Shown in pieces: positions 17,411 through 26,733 of a stretch of 64,000 bases of DNA. The notes under the pieces were generated by a model. The model saw only the letters and a list, made by a program, of their open reading frames with translations, was not told where the DNA came from and did not search any database. The DNA comes from Acidipila rosea (GTDB lineage Bacteria; Acidobacteriota; Terriglobia; Terriglobales; Acidobacteriaceae), in NCBI RefSeq assembly GCF_004339725.1, contig NZ_SMGK01000002.1, positions 558,001 through 622,000 of the forward strand, read 5' to 3'. Position 1 is the stretch's first letter. The number at the start of each line of letters is the position of its first letter. The position numbers and the translations under genes were made by a program.

Positions 17411-19180
17411 ATGCCAGCAGCTCCGAAAATTATCGTCGTAGGCGGCGGCCTCGCAGGACTCGCCGCCGTCATCAAGATCGCCGAAGCAGGCGGCAAGGTC
17501 GATCTCTTCTCGATCGTTCCCGTCAAGCGCTCTCACTCCGTCTGCGCGCAGGGCGGCATCAACGCCGCCAAGAATCTCAAGGGCGAAGGCGACACCACTG
17601 CGCAGCACTTTGACGACACCATCTATGGCGGCGACTTCCTTGCCAACCAGACACCGGTCAAGGGCATGTGCGAAGCAGCGCCGGGCATCATCGATCTGCT
17701 CGACCGCATGGGCGTGCCCTTCAATCGCACTCCCGAGGGCCTCCTGGACTTCCGCCGCTTCGGTGGAACCCTCTATCACCGCACTGCCTTTGCCGGCGCA
17801 ACCACGGGCCAGCAACTGCTCTACGCGCTCGACGAGCAGGTCCGCCGCTATGAGTCCGAGGGCAAGGTCACGAAGTATGAGGGCTGGGAGTTCCTGTCAG
17901 CGGTTCTCGACAGCAGCCGCGTCTGCCGCGGCATCTGCGCCATGGACCTGCGCACCATGGAGGTCCGCACCTTTGCCGCAGATGCCATCGTCCTCGCGAC
18001 CGGCGGCATTGGAGCCATCTTCGGCAAGAGCACGAACTCCGTCGTCTGCACAGGCTCGGCCCAGTCGGCTGTTTATCAGCAGGGCGCCTATTACGCGAAC
18101 GGGGAGTTCATCCAGGTTCACCCCACTTCCATTCCCGGCGAAGACAAGCTGCGGCTGATGTCCGAGTCAGCGCGCGGCGAGGGCGGCCGGGTGTGGGTGC
18201 CGAAACAGCTTGGCGACAAGCGGCCGGCAAAGACCATCCCCGAGGGCGACCGCTGGTACTTCCTCGAAGAGTGGTATCCGAAATACGGCAACCTCGTGCC
18301 GCGCGACGTCGCCACCCGCGCCATTCACAAGGTGGTCTATGAGCACGGCCTCGGCATCGACGGCCAGCCGATGGTCTACCTTGACCTCACGCACATCGAT
18401 CGCGAGACCCTCAACCGCAAGCTCGAGGGCATCCTCGAAATCTACGAGAAGTTTGTGGGCGACGATCCGCGCGAAGTGCCGATGAAGATCTTCCCCGGCA
18501 TGCACTACACCATGGGCGGCCTCTGGGTGGACTTCAACCAGATGACGAATATCCCCGGCATCTTCGCCGCCGGTGAAGCCGAGTACAACTACCACGGTGC
18601 GAACCGCCTGGGCGCAAACTCGCTCGTCTCCTGCATCTATGGCGGCTTCGTGGTCGGCCCCAAGGCGACCGAGTACGCGAAGGCTCTGCCGGCAATGCAG
18701 GGTGACGGAGGCGCCGCAGATGAGAAGAAGCGTCAGGAAGAGCTGAACAAGCACCTCATCTCGAACGCGGGCACGGAGAATCCCTTCAAGCTGTGGCGCG
18801 AGCTGGGCGAGACGATGACCAAGAATGTCACCGTTATCCGCTACAACAAGGCCATCAAGCAGACGGACGAGAAGATCGTCGAGCTGCTGGAGCGCTACCG
18901 CAACGTTAACCTGAGCGACAAGAGCTCGTGGGCAAACACCAGCTTCGCCTTCACCCGCCAGCTCTACAACATGCTGCAGCTGGCTCGCGTGGTGGCGCAG
19001 GGCGCGGCGCTTCGCAACGAATCGCGTGGCGCGCACTACAAGCCAGACTTCCCGGATCGCGACGACGAGAACTTCCTCAAGACGACGAAGGCCTACTTTG
19101 CGCCTGACGCCGACGAGCCGCGTTTCGAGTACGAAGCGGTAGATACGCAGTACATCAAGCCGCGTCCGCGCAAGTATTGA
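17411..19180 (+). CDS. sdhA: Succinate dehydrogenase flavoprotein subunit
   Basis: Oxidises succinate to fumarate with covalently bound FAD. The 589-residue protein begins with the FAD motif IIVVGGGLAGLAAVIKI. The histidine for FAD attachment is in KRSHSVCAQGGINAA. Substrate residues are in the TSIPGEDKL and HYTMGGLWVDF regions, and the C-terminal EYNYHGANRLGANSLVSC is typical. The type is the Bacillus/epsilon-proteobacterial one. AGGAAG precedes the start. sdhB follows immediately. Confidence 0.97.
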   Translation: MPAAPKIIVVGGGLAGLAAVIKIAEAGGKVDLFSIVPVKRSHSVCAQGGINAAKNLKGEGDTTAQHFDDTIYGGDFLANQTPVKGMCEAAPGIIDLLDRMGVPFNRTPEGLLDFRRFGGTLYHRTAFAGATTGQQLLYALDEQVRRYESEGKVTKYEGWEFLSAVLDSSRVCRGICAMDLRTMEVRTFAADAIVLATGGIGAIFGKSTNSVVCTGSAQSAVYQQGAYYANGEFIQVHPTSIPGEDKLRLMSESARGEGGRVWVPKQLGDKRPAKTIPEGDRWYFLEEWYPKYGNLVPRDVATRAIHKVVYEHGLGIDGQPMVYLDLTHIDRETLNRKLEGILEIYEKFVGDDPREVPMKIFPGMHYTMGGLWVDFNQMTNIPGIFAAGEAEYNYHGANRLGANSLVSCIYGGFVVGPKATEYAKALPAMQGDGGAADEKKRQEELNKHLISNAGTENPFKLWRELGETMTKNVTVIRYNKAIKQTDEKIVELLERYRNVNLSDKSSWANTSFAFTRQLYNMLQLARVVAQGAALRNESRGAHYKPDFPDRDDENFLKTTKAYFAPDADEPRFEYEAVDTQYIKPRPRKY

Positions 19181-19196
19181 TAAGGAGATGGATCGA

Positions 19197-19946
19197 ATGG
19201 CAGAGCGCACCGTAAAGATTGAAATCAAGCGCCAGAGCAGCCCGGACAGCAGCCCGCACTGGGACAAGTTCGAACTTCCGCATCGTCCGGGCATGAATGT
19301 CATCTCCGCGATGATGGAGATTGCGGCAAACCCCTACACGGCAGACGGCAAAGAGACGACCCCCATCGCCTACGACTCCAACTGTCTTGAAGAGATCTGC
19401 GGTTCATGCGCCATGCTGATCAACGGCAAGGCACGCATGGCCTGCACCGCCCTGGTCGACAAGCTGGACCAGCCGATCAAGCTGGAACCGCTGTCGAAGT
19501 TCCCGCTGGTTCGCGACCTCTCCGTCGACCGCAGCGTTCTCTTCGAGAACCTGAAGGCCGTCAAGGCATGGGTGCCTATCGACGGAACCTACGACCTTGG
19601 CCCCGGCGAGCGCATCTTTCCACAGGTCCAGGAAGAGCGCTATCCTCTCTCGCGCTGCATCTCCTGCTGCTGCTGCATGGAGGTGTGCCCGCAGTTCAAC
19701 GAGTCCACCGGTTTCGTGGGTGCGGCCACGATTGCGCAGGCCCAGCTCTTCAACGAGCATCCTGCCGGCAAGGTGCTTAAAGAGGAGCGTCTGCACGCCT
19801 TGATGGGCGACGGCGGCATCCAGGAGTGCGGCTACGCACAGAACTGCGTGCAGGCCTGCCCCAAGCAGCTTCCGCTCACCAAGGCCATCTCCGATGTAGG
19901 CCGCGATGTGATGGTGCAGGCTGTCAAGGACGCTTTCACGCGATAA
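19197..19946 (+). CDS. sdhB: Succinate dehydrogenase iron-sulfur subunit
   Basis: Carries electrons through three Fe-S clusters. The [2Fe-2S] ligands are in SNCLEEICGSCAMLINGK. The [4Fe-4S] and [3Fe-4S] ligands are in SRCISCCCCMEVCP and CGYAQNCVQACPK. Two in-frame ATGs exist, at 19188 and 19197. AAGGAG (19182-19187) abuts the first but lies 9 nt before the second, so I choose 19197, giving 249 residues (MAERTVKIEIKRQ). It ends the sdhCAB operon, followed by a hairpin terminator. Confidence 0.96.
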   Translation: MAERTVKIEIKRQSSPDSSPHWDKFELPHRPGMNVISAMMEIAANPYTADGKETTPIAYDSNCLEEICGSCAMLINGKARMACTALVDKLDQPIKLEPLSKFPLVRDLSVDRSVLFENLKAVKAWVPIDGTYDLGPGERIFPQVQEERYPLSRCISCCCCMEVCPQFNESTGFVGAATIAQAQLFNEHPAGKVLKEERLHALMGDGGIQECGYAQNCVQACPKQLPLTKAISDVGRDVMVQAVKDAFTR

Positions 19947-19958
19947 GACTCTTCAACT

Positions 19959-20004
19959 ATCCCCGAACCGGCGACCACTCACTCTCGCCCGTTCGGGGAT
20001 TTCC
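19959..20004 (+). terminator. Terminator of the sdhCAB operon
   Basis: ATCCCCGAAC (19959-19968) pairs with GTTCGGGGAT (19991-20000), a perfect 10-bp stem with a 22-nt loop. TTTCCTTCCCT follows. The T tract is weak, but the stem is strong and the position is right. Confidence 0.65.
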
Positions 20005-20067
20005 TTCCCTGTTTTCGCCACGCAAAGAGACAAAGCAAGCTGCTCAGTGCGAAAATCTCCTCACCTT

Positions 20068-21123
20068 ATGAGTGCTCCTATTCGCGTCGCCGTAATCGGC
20101 TATGGCATGGCCGGCCGCATCTTCCACACTGCAGTTGTCAACGCGACTCCCGGCATGGAGCTGGCCTGCGTCGTGCAGCGAACCGGCAACGATGCCGCTG
20201 AACATTATCCCGGCATCAAGCTCACTCGTTCCATCGAAGAGATGCTCGCCGACCAGAGCATCGACCTGGCCATCGTCGCCACGCCCAGCCACAACCACTT
20301 TGAAGTAGCGGAGCAGTGTCTTCGCGCGGGCAAGAATGTTGTCATCGACAAGCCCTTCACCCTCACCTCGGACGAAGCGGCACGGCTCATCCATCTCGCG
20401 CGCGAACGCCAGCTGATTGTCACCGCTTACCAGAACCGCCGCTGGGACAGCGACTTCAAGACCGTCAAACAGGTGATGGCGAGCGGTGCTCTGGGCCGTC
20501 TGGTCGTCTACGAGGCACACTATGACCGCTTCCGGCAGGAGCCTCGCCTCAAGGTCTGGCGCGAGAATGGCGGCCCCGGCGGCGGCTTGCTCTTTGATCT
20601 GGGCCCGCACCTTATCGATCAGGCAATTTCCCTTTTTGGCGACCCTGAGGCCATCACGGCCAGCGTCCGCATCGAGCGCGAGGGAGCAGTCGTGGATGAC
20701 GCCTTCGACATCCATCTCGCCTATCCAAGGCTGACCGTCTGGCTGCGTTCGACGCTCACCGCCTACGCTCCCGGCCCGCGATTTACCCTCCACGGCACCG
20801 ACGGCACCTTCATCAAGTCCGGCCTGGACACGCAGGAAGATGCGCTCAAAGCCGGCGCCACCTTCGATTCGCGCTGCTTCGGCTACGAACCGCCGGAGCA
20901 GCGCGGCACGCTCTACCGGGTTGGCCATGAACCGGAATTGATTGAGACGCTCCCCGGCGACTATCGGGGATACTACGCGAGCGTGCGGGATGCACTGCTC
21001 GGCGTAGCGCCGCTCCAGGTTACTCCCGAGCAGGCCTGGCGTACGACTCGCCTGATTGAACTGGCGCGGCAGAGCAACGCGGAAGGCCGCACCCTCAAGG
21101 TCGACTTCAGCAACGCTCTCTGA
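20068..21123 (+). CDS. Gfo/Idh/MocA-family oxidoreductase
   Basis: An NAD(P)-dependent sugar or polyol dehydrogenase-like enzyme. The 351-residue protein starts with RVAVIGYGMAGRIFH (nucleotide binding) and has the family motif GKNVVIDKPF with the catalytic lysine near residue 95. GGGLLFDLGPHLIDQA supplies the conserved aspartate and histidine. The C-terminal part is the usual alpha/beta sheet domain. ATG 20068 is preferred over a GTG seven codons upstream, but neither has a clear ribosome-binding site. The substrate cannot be told from the sequence. It forms a single-gene unit. Confidence 0.9.
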   Translation: MSAPIRVAVIGYGMAGRIFHTAVVNATPGMELACVVQRTGNDAAEHYPGIKLTRSIEEMLADQSIDLAIVATPSHNHFEVAEQCLRAGKNVVIDKPFTLTSDEAARLIHLARERQLIVTAYQNRRWDSDFKTVKQVMASGALGRLVVYEAHYDRFRQEPRLKVWRENGGPGGGLLFDLGPHLIDQAISLFGDPEAITASVRIEREGAVVDDAFDIHLAYPRLTVWLRSTLTAYAPGPRFTLHGTDGTFIKSGLDTQEDALKAGATFDSRCFGYEPPEQRGTLYRVGHEPELIETLPGDYRGYYASVRDALLGVAPLQVTPEQAWRTTRLIELARQSNAEGRTLKVDFSNAL

Positions 21124-21128
21124 AAAGG

Positions 21129-21164
21129 CAGAGGGCGCCGCATAGCGCGACGCCCTCTGTTTTC
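21129..21164. terminator. Bidirectional terminator
   Basis: CAGAGGGCG (21129-21137) pairs with CGCCCTCTG (21151-21159) around a 13-nt loop. TTTTCCCC follows on the plus side and GAAAAGG precedes it, serving the minus-strand ferritin-like gene as well. Confidence 0.88.
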
Positions 21165-21176
21165 CCCGTCTGCAAT

Positions 21177-22109
21177 CTACTTGATGGTTCCGTTCAACCC
21201 GCCGGGAAAGAAGACGCCCGGCTTGCTGCCGCCGTACACAATGCTGAGCACCTGGGCCGTGGAACGGCTGAAAGTGATTGCATTCGAGTCGGCGTCCACG
21301 ATCGTCGCCGCACCGCTTGCCTCCATCCCTACCCCGATATCGTCGGGCATGGAAGGCGCAGGAGTGACCGCAGCCGCGCTCAACGAAGCACGTGCTGCAG
21401 CGATCTTCTGTGAAGCCGACTGCGCCGCCGTACCCGCCGCGTAGATACGCGTGCGAATGCTGCCCGCATGGTAAGCCTCGACCGCCAGAATACCCGCAGC
21501 CGCCTGCAGATACGTCTTGCTGGAGAGCAGCGGAGCCGCCCCGTTGTATGCCGTCACGCCTACATCCTCGAAGATGAAAGCGCCCAGCAGGAAGTTCGTT
21601 TCGTTCGCGAAGGGGTCGAAGGACGAGCCGAGCCCGGCAGCCATCGCTAAAGCGTTGAAGCTGTTGTAGAGGTCGATATTCGGCATCGCCACCGCGCTCG
21701 CACCGAGCGCGGTGGAGAGGAAGGAGACATGGTTGCGCTCCTCCATCGCGGTCTCGTTGGCGTAGTCCTGCAGCACGGTGGTCGAGAACTGCACCGGTGC
21801 GAAGTTCGGCTTCAGCGTCACCGATCCTGCCGTGCCTCCGCCACCCGTCACGCTCACCGGGGTTGAATATTTGTCGATGGTGACGCCTGCCGTTGCCAGC
21901 GTGTAAAACTGCGCCTCGAGGTATTCGAGGTTCAGCGCAAAATTGAGAATGTCAGGATCGCCGATGGTCGTGCTTTGCGCGTTGGCCACACGGCTCAACG
22001 CCAGGCCGGCCAGGGCCGCACCGCCCAGCATCATCGCCGAGCGGCGGCTGGACAGGCGTTCTTCTCTGCGTGCTGCGAGTTCCTTGATCAGAGTCTCTGT
22101 ATTTTCCAT
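21177..22109 (-). CDS. Tat-exported ferritin-like domain protein (copy 1)
   Basis: A 310-residue protein. The N-terminus has SSRRSAMMLGGAALAGLAL and a cleavage site after ANA, a Tat-like signal. The mature part begins with the ferritin-like helix ILNFALNLEYLEAQFY, whose glutamates would bind metal. A second helix has AMEERNHVSFL and a third AVEAYHAGSIRTR, completing an ExxH-type pattern. It resembles the Ferritin_2/desiccation-related group. Its C-terminus (FSRSTAQVLSIVYGG, FFPGGLNGTIK) is shared with the neighbouring copy, so the two arose by duplication. AAGGACA precedes the ATG. The function, whether metal or peroxide handling, is unknown. Confidence 0.85.
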   Translation of the reverse strand: MENTETLIKELAARREERLSSRRSAMMLGGAALAGLALSRVANAQSTTIGDPDILNFALNLEYLEAQFYTLATAGVTIDKYSTPVSVTGGGGTAGSVTLKPNFAPVQFSTTVLQDYANETAMEERNHVSFLSTALGASAVAMPNIDLYNSFNALAMAAGLGSSFDPFANETNFLLGAFIFEDVGVTAYNGAAPLLSSKTYLQAAAGILAVEAYHAGSIRTRIYAAGTAAQSASQKIAAARASLSAAAVTPAPSMPDDIGVGMEASGAATIVDADSNAITFSRSTAQVLSIVYGGSKPGVFFPGGLNGTIK

Positions 22110-22122
22110 GTGTCCTTGTCCT

Positions 22123-23073
22123 TTACGATGCCGAAGCGGTTATGGTGCCGTTGAGTCCCTTCGGGTAGAAGCCGCCGCTACTTACAGCGCCTGCCGTCGC
22201 GTTGAGATAAACGATGTGCAGCACCTGGTCCGTTGTACGGTGGAAGGCGAGAGAGTTGGAGTCGCAGGGAACAATCGTCTTGCTCGACACCTCAACCTCA
22301 GCGGTCACGTTGCCGGAGGCTGCCGCCGAAGCCTTGCCGCGAAGGTTGGAGATCTGGTTGGCGAGATTCAGATACGTGGGGTCAGACTGGTAGACGAGAA
22401 TCGTGCGAATCTCAGCCGCATGGTAGGCCTCGGTCGCGTGGATAGCCGCTGCCGCTCCCAGGATTGTCTTGTCAGAGATCAGCGTGACCGCGCCGTTGTA
22501 GGCTGTGACGCCTACATCTTCAAAGGTGAACGCTCCTACCAGGAACTGGTTCTCATCCGCAAAGGGGTTGAAGCCGCCGGTGATGCCGGCCGCCATGGCT
22601 GCCGCGCTGAAGCTGTTGGTCAGATCAATCGTCGGGCGATCCACCGCCGCAGAGCCAAGCGCCTTGCGCAGGAACGCGACATGCTCCATCTCGTCATTCG
22701 CGATTTCAAGGGCATAGGCCCTGAGCGCCGGAGTCTGAAAGGGCACCTGCGCTCCGCCAGTCACCTGCCCGGGATTCGTCCCGACCAGCGAAGATGGCAA
22801 ACCCTGTCCGGTCGCTGCCCGCAGATAGAACTCGGCTTCAAGGTACTCCAGGTTAAGGGCAAAGTTAAGGATGTCATTATCCGTAACCGCGCTCGTCGGG
22901 GGTGTTGGGGGCGTGGGAGCCGTTGTCATCTTGCTGCCCCCGCCGCAGCCGACTGCGGCAGTCACCGCGGCGACTCCGGCTCCGGTTCCCACGCCTGCCA
23001 GGAATCGGCGGCGCGTGAACCCACCTTGCACTATTGCACTCAGCTTGTCTTTTTCCACGATTGGCATCTCCAT
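22123..23073 (-). CDS. Tat-exported ferritin-like domain protein (copy 2, possible lipoprotein)
   Basis: A 316-residue paralogue of the next gene. The signal contains the Tat motif FTRRRFLAGVGTG and then AAVGCGGGSK, where the cysteine could be a lipidation site, which would tether it to a membrane. A Thr/Pro-rich linker follows. The ferritin-like core repeats the pattern of copy 1: ILNFALNLEYLEAEFY, DEMEHVAFLRKAL and ATEAYHAAEIRT. The shared C-terminus is FHRTTDQVLHIVY and FYPKGLNGTI. Its stop is 13 nt before the start of copy 1, so they form an operon. It is divergent from a secreted protein gene; the 216-nt gap between them shows no clear motif. Confidence 0.85.
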   Translation of the reverse strand: MEMPIVEKDKLSAIVQGGFTRRRFLAGVGTGAGVAAVTAAVGCGGGSKMTTAPTPPTPPTSAVTDNDILNFALNLEYLEAEFYLRAATGQGLPSSLVGTNPGQVTGGAQVPFQTPALRAYALEIANDEMEHVAFLRKALGSAAVDRPTIDLTNSFSAAAMAAGITGGFNPFADENQFLVGAFTFEDVGVTAYNGAVTLISDKTILGAAAAIHATEAYHAAEIRTILVYQSDPTYLNLANQISNLRGKASAAASGNVTAEVEVSSKTIVPCDSNSLAFHRTTDQVLHIVYLNATAGAVSSGGFYPKGLNGTITASAS

Positions 23074-23289
23074 TCAGAGTTCGAACATTCCCGATTACAC
23101 GAGGGGAACGCTTCACGCCCCGCCGGCGGATTGGTAGAGAGGATGACAAAACGCAAATTATTTTCGACACCGCCACTCCGGGTCAAAGATTACCGCCGGG
23201 CAGAGCAGGAAATCGCGCCCCATCGGCATCCAAATAACCGAGCTCAGAATTCTGCAGCGCAGAGTGGAAGAGGGCGTAGGCTGGTGTGC

Positions 23290-23862
23290 ATGAAATCTCC
23301 CCGCAGCGAGAAAGCACGGATGGCGGCAACCGTTCGAGCAATCCTGACTCTTGCCCTGCTGCTCTGCGTATCGGGCAGTGTGGTTCGCGCGGCCGCGTTC
23401 CAGCAGGACCCGCTAAGCGAAAAGGACATCGAAAAGGTGCGTGATGCCCGGGACCAGCCCAATGAACGAATCAAGCTCTACACGAAGTTCATCGATGAAC
23501 GCATCGCCACCATCAAAGATTTAACAGGCAAGACCAGGGCAAACAATCGCCGCACCCAGCTGCGCGATAAATTCCAGGAGTTTACCCGGCTCGCCGACGA
23601 ACTCGCAGACAACCTCGACACCTACAACACCGAGCACGCCGACATGCGCAAGGCCCTCAAAGATCTGGTCGCGGCCAGCGCCAAATGGGCTCCTGTGCTC
23701 AGTGCTCCCGCGAACGACTCGGTCTATGATTTCTACCGCGGGACCGCGGTCGAAGCAGCTCAAAGCGTGAACGACCAGGCAAAGAAACTGCAGGGCGAGC
23801 AGGACAAATATTTCGCAGAGCATAAAGACCAGCGAGGCAAAAACGGAACCGGCCCGGACTAG
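23290..23862 (+). CDS. Secreted helical protein of unknown function
   Basis: A 190-residue protein with a signal peptide (AATVRAILTLALLLCVSG..., cleavage after VRA). The mature part is strongly helical and charged: EKDIEKVRDARDQPNERIKL, EFTRLADELADNLDTYN, VNDQAKKLQGEQDKYF. No domain family is recognised. The start may be ATG 23290 or the ATG ten codons later. The frame is open for 1.3 kb upstream, but that part is antisense to the ferritin-like genes and is not coding. The S53 protease gene follows 63 nt later. Confidence 0.75.
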   Translation: MKSPRSEKARMAATVRAILTLALLLCVSGSVVRAAAFQQDPLSEKDIEKVRDARDQPNERIKLYTKFIDERIATIKDLTGKTRANNRRTQLRDKFQEFTRLADELADNLDTYNTEHADMRKALKDLVAASAKWAPVLSAPANDSVYDFYRGTAVEAAQSVNDQAKKLQGEQDKYFAEHKDQRGKNGTGPD

Positions 23863-23925
23863 CTTGCGCGTCAAGACTTGAAAAGCGCTCACAGAACAAG
23901 GCGTTTATGCCGATAAGCGCCTCGT

Positions 23926-26001
23926 ATGCGGCGCTGGCTTATCATTTTGTTCCTTTGCCTTTCCACGGCGCTCACCGCACAGAGTCCACAGACGATCCGT
24001 ATTCGGATGGCGCTGCCCGGCAGCGCTCCCTCGTCCGCGCTACGTGCGTTCGACGCCGGGCCGCTTGCAGCAGAAACTCCGCTTGAAAAAATTCTCATGC
24101 TGCTCAGCATTACGCCTGAACAGCAGCAGGCCCTGGACAGGCTCACCTCCGCGCAGCAGGACCCGGCGTCCAGCGAGTATCACCGCTGGCTTACGCCCGC
24201 CGAATATGGTGCGCGCTTCGGCGCTTCACCGGCACGGATCGCGGAGGTGACGGCGTGGCTGGAGCGCGAGGGGCTGCAGGTGAATGAAATCTCTGCAAGC
24301 CGCCGCTCTATCCTCTTCAGCGGCAGCGCTGCTGCGCTCGAGCGCGCATTCGCCACCCGCATGCACCGCTATGTCTTCAATGGGGAAGAGCACATTGCAA
24401 GCACCACAGCGCTAACCGTTCCGGTGAACTTGAATGGCGCGGTAGCCGGCGTTGTCTCACTCAACGGCCTCCGTGCCCGGCCGCTGCACACGCGGCCCAC
24501 CCCCGCCACTCTCGTCGCAGGAAACAGCGCGCTTGCCCCGGCAGATTTCAGGGCCATCTATGACGTGAATCAGGTGTGGAACGAGGGCTACAGTGGCGAT
24601 GGCCAGTCCATCGCTGTCATCTCCCGCTCGAACATCCATCCTGCGGACATTGAACAGTTCCGCGCATCGTTTGATCTGCCGCCCCGCGCACCTCAGGTCA
24701 TCGTCAACGGACCTGACCCCGGTACAGCCGATGCGGCTGATCTTGAAGAGGCGACTCTGGATACCGAATGGGCGGGCGCGATTGCAAGAGACGCAACCAT
24801 CCAGCTCGTGGCCACGCAGTCCACCGCTGCCACCGACGGCACCTATCTCTCCGCGGAGTATGCGGTTGACCACAACCTCGCCCCCATTGTGAGCTTCAGC
24901 TACGGCCTGTGCGAGACCAGCCTCGGCACTGCTGGCAATGCCTTTCTGAATGCACTGTGGCAACAGGCCGCTGTCCAGGGGATCACTGTACTCGTGGCTG
25001 CAGCCGATAGTGGAGCCGCCGCCTGTGACACTCCCTCCGAAACGATCGCGAAGCAAGGCCGCTCCGTGAACGGCATCTGCTCTACCCCTTATGACCTTTG
25101 CGTTGGCGGCACCCAGTTCACCGGGACCGCCGACTCTCTCGGCTACATCCCAGAAGCGGCATGGAACGCCAGCTCTGGGGGTGGGCTCTGGTCTACTGGA
25201 GGAGGTCGCAGCGCTGTCTACTCGAAGCCACCGTGGCAGAGCGGGCCAGGAGTTCCCGCTGACCACATGCGCGACGTGCCGGATGTGGCCCTCAACGCCG
25301 CTGCGCAGGATGGATACCTGATTTATCTCAACGGCTCCCTGCGCATCCTCAGCGGCACCTCGGCCGCGACGCCGGCCTTTGCTGGAATCGTGGCGCTGGC
25401 TGCACAGGTCGCCAATACGCGATTTGGAGCCATCAATCCGATGCTCTATCAGCTTGCGGCACTCCCGGAGAACAGTGGCGCGCAGCTCTTCCATGACATT
25501 GTCGATGGCGACAACAGTGTGCCCGGCGTCCCTGGCTTTTCTGCAGGCGTGGGCTACGATCCGGCCACGGGACTCGGATCGGTTGATACCGCCCACTTGA
25601 TCGCCGCTTTGTCGGCCAAGCCGGCAGCCCAGGCGGCCTTCAACCTGCAGCTTGGCGCTTCGCAGATTCAACTGGCTCCCGGTCGCGCGGCTACCGTTTC
25701 GGTTCGCGCGGCTCTACCGACTGATGTGGAGCCCGTGAGTCTCACCGTGAGCAACTCCTCGCCAAACCTCCGCGCCTACGTGCATCCAGACCAGATCACC
25801 GCAACCAGCAGCTCCGCTTCCCTTTCCATCTACACAGAGCCCAACACTCCGCCCGGCAGCTATCCACTCACCATCACCGCTACCTCCGGCAGCGAGCAGC
25901 ACCAGATCACACTCACCGTTACCGTTCCCTCCGGGCGCGTGCTTCCCTGCAACTGGTACGAGCGCAACCTGCCTGGCTACTGCAATCCGCAGAATTTTTA
26001 G
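23926..26001 (+). CDS. Secreted S53 family serine-carboxyl peptidase (pro-kumamolisin type)
   Basis: An acid-active secreted protease. The 691-residue precursor has a signal peptide (RRWLIILFLCLSTALTAQ), then a pro-domain (about 25-195) with LTPAEYGARFG. The catalytic domain has E275 and D279 (EATLD), the oxyanion aspartate D361 (VAAADSG) and the nucleophile S479 in SGTSAATPAFAGI. The Ca-site region DIVDGDN...GVGYDPATGLGS follows. An Ig-like beta domain occupies about 565-665, ending in a short Cys-containing tail. All catalytic residues are present, so it should be active after removal of the pro-domain. The natural substrate is external protein. Confidence 0.93.
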   Translation: MRRWLIILFLCLSTALTAQSPQTIRIRMALPGSAPSSALRAFDAGPLAAETPLEKILMLLSITPEQQQALDRLTSAQQDPASSEYHRWLTPAEYGARFGASPARIAEVTAWLEREGLQVNEISASRRSILFSGSAAALERAFATRMHRYVFNGEEHIASTTALTVPVNLNGAVAGVVSLNGLRARPLHTRPTPATLVAGNSALAPADFRAIYDVNQVWNEGYSGDGQSIAVISRSNIHPADIEQFRASFDLPPRAPQVIVNGPDPGTADAADLEEATLDTEWAGAIARDATIQLVATQSTAATDGTYLSAEYAVDHNLAPIVSFSYGLCETSLGTAGNAFLNALWQQAAVQGITVLVAAADSGAAACDTPSETIAKQGRSVNGICSTPYDLCVGGTQFTGTADSLGYIPEAAWNASSGGGLWSTGGGRSAVYSKPPWQSGPGVPADHMRDVPDVALNAAAQDGYLIYLNGSLRILSGTSAATPAFAGIVALAAQVANTRFGAINPMLYQLAALPENSGAQLFHDIVDGDNSVPGVPGFSAGVGYDPATGLGSVDTAHLIAALSAKPAAQAAFNLQLGASQIQLAPGRAATVSVRAALPTDVEPVSLTVSNSSPNLRAYVHPDQITATSSSASLSIYTEPNTPPGSYPLTITATSGSEQHQITLTVTVPSGRVLPCNWYERNLPGYCNPQNF

Positions 26002-26027
26002 CCGCGCTGTGCTACGCTCGCAGTTAA

Positions 26028-26714
26028 GTGAACCCGCAGCTCGTTTCAATTTTTCAGCTGGAGTACCGCGCACTGCGTCCGCGTGCTCCCATGCCGCCCA
26101 TCGATATCCGCTTTTATCGCTTCACCGGACTCAACACCACGATCCGCCTGCGCGAAGGACACCTCAAGGTTCACCTCTCTGACCTGCTCGAGGGCGCGCC
26201 GGAAAATGTTCTTCACGCCATCGCCCACATTCTGCTGGCGAAGCTCTATCGGAAGCCCATTGAAGCAGTGCACTCGGCCCGCTACCGCCGCTTCGCCTCA
26301 AGCGAATCCGTGATGAAGCAGACGGAGCGCATCCGTCAGACCCGCGGACGCAAGCGCATCTCGACCGCCAAGGGCGCTCACTACGATCTGGATGAAGTCT
26401 TCGACGCTTTGAACATGCGCTTTTTCTATGGACTGCTGGGCAAGCCGCAGCTCACCTGGAGCGAGCACTCCGCGCGCCGTACGCTTGGCCACTATGACGC
26501 CGCGCACAACACCATCATGGTCAGCAAAGTCTTCGACCGGAAGAACACGCCCCGCTTCGCCATCGAGTACCTGATGTACCACGAGATGCTGCACCTCAAG
26601 CATCCGGTCAAGGTGCGCGGAGGACGGCGATGCGTGCACCCTCGCGAATTCCAGGCGGAAGAAAAACTATTCCCCGAGCTGGAACTCGCGAAGGCCTACC
26701 TGAAGACGCTCTAG
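26028..26714 (+). CDS. SprT-like zinc metalloprotease-family protein
   Basis: A 228-residue protein. The zinc motif is YHEMLHLKHP, with H185, E186 and H189; a third ligand is likely in HPREFQAEEKLFPE. The preceding segment RFFYGLLGKPQLTWSEHSARRTLGHYD matches SprT-like domains. An N-terminal helical domain of about 85 residues is present. Such proteins are predicted peptidases, with targets unknown in bacteria. The start is GTG at 26028, with no Shine-Dalgarno; TACGCT lies 9 nt upstream. It converges on dnaE with a 19-nt gap. Confidence 0.82.
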   Translation: MNPQLVSIFQLEYRALRPRAPMPPIDIRFYRFTGLNTTIRLREGHLKVHLSDLLEGAPENVLHAIAHILLAKLYRKPIEAVHSARYRRFASSESVMKQTERIRQTRGRKRISTAKGAHYDLDEVFDALNMRFFYGLLGKPQLTWSEHSARRTLGHYDAAHNTIMVSKVFDRKNTPRFAIEYLMYHEMLHLKHPVKVRGGRRCVHPREFQAEEKLFPELELAKAYLKTL

Positions 26715-26733
26715 CGTGCTGGAGCAGGCAGCG

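Noticed and set aside
21943-23289. A long plus-strand open frame continuous with the secreted helical protein
   Set aside because: This part is antisense to both ferritin-like genes and reads as basic low-complexity sequence. Only the part from 23290, with a signal peptide, looks like protein.
24457-25671. A 404-codon minus-strand frame
   Set aside because: It is antisense to the S53 protease, whose catalytic residues are all in the plus-strand frame.
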